Shown here one piece after another: positions 62,262-64,000 of a stretch of DNA of 64,000 bases (within the stretch, counting starts at the first letter, position 1; each line of letters opens with the position of its first letter). Position numbers and translations under genes: made by a program. The notes beneath the pieces were generated by a model. That model was given only the letters and a program-made list of their open reading frames with translations, did no database searches and was not told the DNA's origin. This DNA is from Puniceibacterium antarcticum (GTDB lineage: Bacteria; Pseudomonadota; Alphaproteobacteria; Rhodobacterales; Rhodobacteraceae). The stretch is taken from NCBI RefSeq assembly GCF_002760615.1, contig NZ_AWWI01000121.1, positions 310,001-374,000 of the forward strand, read 5' to 3'.

Positions 62262-63389
62262 ATGGCAGATGTGTTTTTCTACGGCACCCTGTGCCATGCG
62301 CCGCTGCTTGAGGTCGTGCTGGCCCGGCCTGCGGCTGAGATAGATGCTGTTCCGGCGGTGCTGGGGCAGCATGGCGTCTGGTGGGTTGCGGGTCATGCCT
62401 TTCCGATGATCGCTGAGGAAGAGGGCGCGCAGGCAGAGGGTTTGCTTGTGCGCGGCCTGAGTGAGACGGATGTGGCGCGGCTGAGCTATTACGAAGGCGG
62501 GTTCGATTATGCCCTGCGGGATGTTGTTGTGACGTGTGACGATAGGCAGGCCCCGGCGCAGGTCTATTTCCCGGCGAATGACCGCTGGCAGGCCGGGGCG
62601 CGCTGGGATCTGAACGACTGGGCTGGGCGCTGGGCGGCAATGACGCTGAGCGCGGCGTCCGAGGTGATGGTGCAGTTCGGGGTGAAACCGGTGGACGCGG
62701 TGCAGGGGCTTTGGCCGTTTTTCTGCGCGCGGGGCTGGGCGCAAGAGCTGGCAGCAGAGGGCGCACCGCAGACCCTGCGCAGTTCGATGACCCGGGATGA
62801 CGTGAAGATCCTGCGCTATCATGCTGGATATGATGGATTTTTCCGTCTCAGGACATATGATGTGCAGCGGAAACGCTTTGACGGCACTCAGGGCGATGTG
62901 GTGACGCGCGAGGCGTTTGTGGCCTATGATGCGGCGCTGGTGCTGCCCTATGATCCGGTGAGCGATCAGGTCATGCTGATCGAACAGCTGCGGTACGGGC
63001 CGGTGCATCGCGGCGATCCGGCGCCCTGGGTTCTGGAGCCGATCGCAGGGCTTGTTGATGCGGGCGAAAACCCGGCGGATTGCGCCCGGCGCGAGGCGGT
63101 GGAAGAGGCGGGGCTGACGCTGGGGGATCTGCGCGCAATGACAAAGGTCTATGCCTCACCCGGCTATACCACGGAGTTCTTTCACTGCTTTCTGGGGCTG
63201 TGCCCGCTGGAAAAACGCGATGAGGGGATCAACGGTCTGGACGAAGAGAACGAGGATATCCGCAGTCATGTGATCCCGTTCGACACCGCCATGGCGCTGG
63301 TCGACAGCGGAGAGATCAATGTCGGCCCGTTGGTGATGATGCTGCTCTGGCTCGGGCGGCATCGCGCTGCGTTGCGCGCGCCGACTTGA
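62262..63389 (+). CDS. Gamma-glutamylcyclotransferase-like + NUDIX hydrolase fusion (TrgB-like)
   Basis: 375 residues. The N-terminal part (about 1-110) is a GGCT/AIG2-like domain, VFFYGTLCHAPLLE, with YYEGGFDYALRDV. The C-terminal part (about 195-365) is a NUDIX domain with a complete box GLVDAGENPADCARREAVEEAGL-type pattern (G-x5-E-x7-REAVEEAGL, around residues 262-284), resembling ADP-ribose pyrophosphatase, which also carries a proline-containing SPGYTTEFFHCFLG element. In Rhodobacter sphaeroides the tellurite-resistance protein TrgB is NUDIX-type and is followed by cysK, as here. The substrate is not known. cfa ends 59 bases upstream; cysK starts 54 bases downstream. Confidence 0.88.
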   Translation: MADVFFYGTLCHAPLLEVVLARPAAEIDAVPAVLGQHGVWWVAGHAFPMIAEEEGAQAEGLLVRGLSETDVARLSYYEGGFDYALRDVVVTCDDRQAPAQVYFPANDRWQAGARWDLNDWAGRWAAMTLSAASEVMVQFGVKPVDAVQGLWPFFCARGWAQELAAEGAPQTLRSSMTRDDVKILRYHAGYDGFFRLRTYDVQRKRFDGTQGDVVTREAFVAYDAALVLPYDPVSDQVMLIEQLRYGPVHRGDPAPWVLEPIAGLVDAGENPADCARREAVEEAGLTLGDLRAMTKVYASPGYTTEFFHCFLGLCPLEKRDEGINGLDEENEDIRSHVIPFDTAMALVDSGEINVGPLVMMLLWLGRHRAALRAPT

Positions 63390-63443
63390 GTTCGCACCCG
63401 GTGACGCCTACATCGGTGCAAACATGTCTGGAAGGGGACCCTC

Positions 63444-64000
63444 ATGCGCATTGCACGCGATCTGGCCAGTGCGGTCGGAAACACACCGCTGATCCGGCTG
63501 AGAAAAGCCAGTGAACTGACGGGCTGCGAGATTCTGGGCAAGGCCGAGTTCATGAACCCCGGTCAGTCGGTCAAGGACCGCGCGGCGCTGTTCATCATTC
63601 AGGATGCCGTGAAAAGGGGCCTGCTGAAACCCGGCGGCACGATTGTCGAGGGCACTGCGGGCAATACCGGCATTGGTCTGGCACTGGTGGGGGCGTCGAT
63701 GGGTTTCAAGACGGTCATTGTCATCCCCGAGACCCAGAGCCAGGAGAAAAAGGACATGATCCGTCTGGCTGGCGCCGAGTTGGTGCAGGTTCCGGCGGCG
63801 CCTTACAAGAATCCCAACAACTATGTGCGCTACTCCGGCCGTCTGGCCGAGGAGATGGCGCGGACGTCGGACAAGGGTGTGATCTGGGCCAACCAGTTCG
63901 ACAACACCGCCAACCGTCAGGCCCATATCGAAACCACCGGCCCCGAGATCTGGGAACAGACCGGCGGCAAGGTCGATGGCTTTATCTGCGCGGCCGGCTC
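63444..64000 (+). CDS. cysK: Cysteine synthase A (3'-truncated by the window edge)
   Basis: The frame begins with ATG at 63444 (MRIARDLASAVGNTPLIRL), has GGAAGGGGACC upstream, and runs off the window after about 185 codons. CysK makes cysteine from O-acetylserine and sulfide. The PLP lysine is Lys44 in PGQSVKDRA, and the PLP-phosphate loop GTAGNTGIG is clear. It is co-oriented with and 54 bases after the GGCT-NUDIX gene, as in the trgAB-cysK tellurite-resistance locus of Rhodobacter. Only the N-terminal part can be read. Confidence 0.94.
   Translation, partial: MRIARDLASAVGNTPLIRLRKASELTGCEILGKAEFMNPGQSVKDRAALFIIQDAVKRGLLKPGGTIVEGTAGNTGIGLALVGASMGFKTVIVIPETQSQEKKDMIRLAGAELVQVPAAPYKNPNNYVRYSGRLAEEMARTSDKGVIWANQFDNTANRQAHIETTGPEIWEQTGGKVDGFICAAG

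Overview
The window looks like chromosomal DNA of a marine Rhodobacterales (Roseobacter-group) alphaproteobacterium. The grounds are: GC-rich genes with frequent TTG/GTG starts; the nifR3(dusB)-ntrB-ntrC-ntrY-ntrX cluster followed by trkA-trkH-hfq-hflX; a fused ispDF; a circularly permuted two-piece tmRNA with an alphaproteobacterial tag; DUF6456 and DUF6477 proteins; a non-pyrrolysine MttB-family protein; and AcuI beside a BCCT carrier. All family names rest on recognising motifs by eye; no database search was run. Both edges cut genes: a MocR/aminotransferase on the left and cysK on the right.

Layout. 1-4.7 kb: aminotransferase domain, the rplM-rpsI ribosomal operon with a clear promoter and terminator, then two GT4 glycosyltransferases. 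4.8-14.1 kb, mostly minus strand: TetR and PPK2, a lipoprotein hydrolase, MetA, a P-loop protein of unknown function, two EamA exporters, a FadL-like porin, a GT2-type glycosyltransferase and a small monooxygenase. 14.1-18.5 kb: guaA, a secreted delta-carbonic-anhydrase-like protein and a divergent MttB homologue. 18.6-22.3 kb: DUF6477/DUF6456 divergent pair and a catalase. 22.4-28.4 kb: lipA, two c-type cytochromes, hpt, a COQ10/RatA-like protein and cinA-pgpA-ispDF. 28.5-40.6 kb: the nitrogen two-component cluster, the Trk potassium system, hfq and hflX. 40.6-52.7 kb: a penicillin-acylase-type hydrolase, a beta-hydroxyacid dehydrogenase, rne with a long leader, tusA, ccdA, class I aldolase, and the sspB-fumC-DUF4169-RHH run. 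52.8-64 kb: chrA, the tmRNA gene, a GntR regulator divergent from acuI, a BCCT transporter, and phr-cfa-(GGCT+NUDIX)-cysK.

How the parts fit. NtrB/NtrC and NtrY/NtrX form two histidine-kinase/regulator pairs for nitrogen and redox control; both regulators lack the sigma-54 contact loop. The tmRNA tags stalled peptides, and SspB, encoded about 1.6 kb away, would hand such peptides to ClpXP. AcuI and the BCCT carrier fit uptake and detoxification steps of DMSP/acrylate metabolism, with a GntR regulator that has two matching palindromes in the shared promoter region. Photolyase, Cfa, the NUDIX protein and CysK form a light/oxidant/tellurite stress cluster known from Rhodobacter.

No prophage, insertion sequence, CRISPR array or recognisable defence island was seen. 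The most notable non-protein items are the permuted ssrA gene, a four-copy dispersed intergenic repeat with two alternative tails, TTTGCAAA-rich tracts on both sides of the cytochrome pair, a pair of perfect hairpins behind the aldolase gene, a CtrA-like site in front of the DUF6456 gene, and a LacI-type operator at the aldolase promoter.
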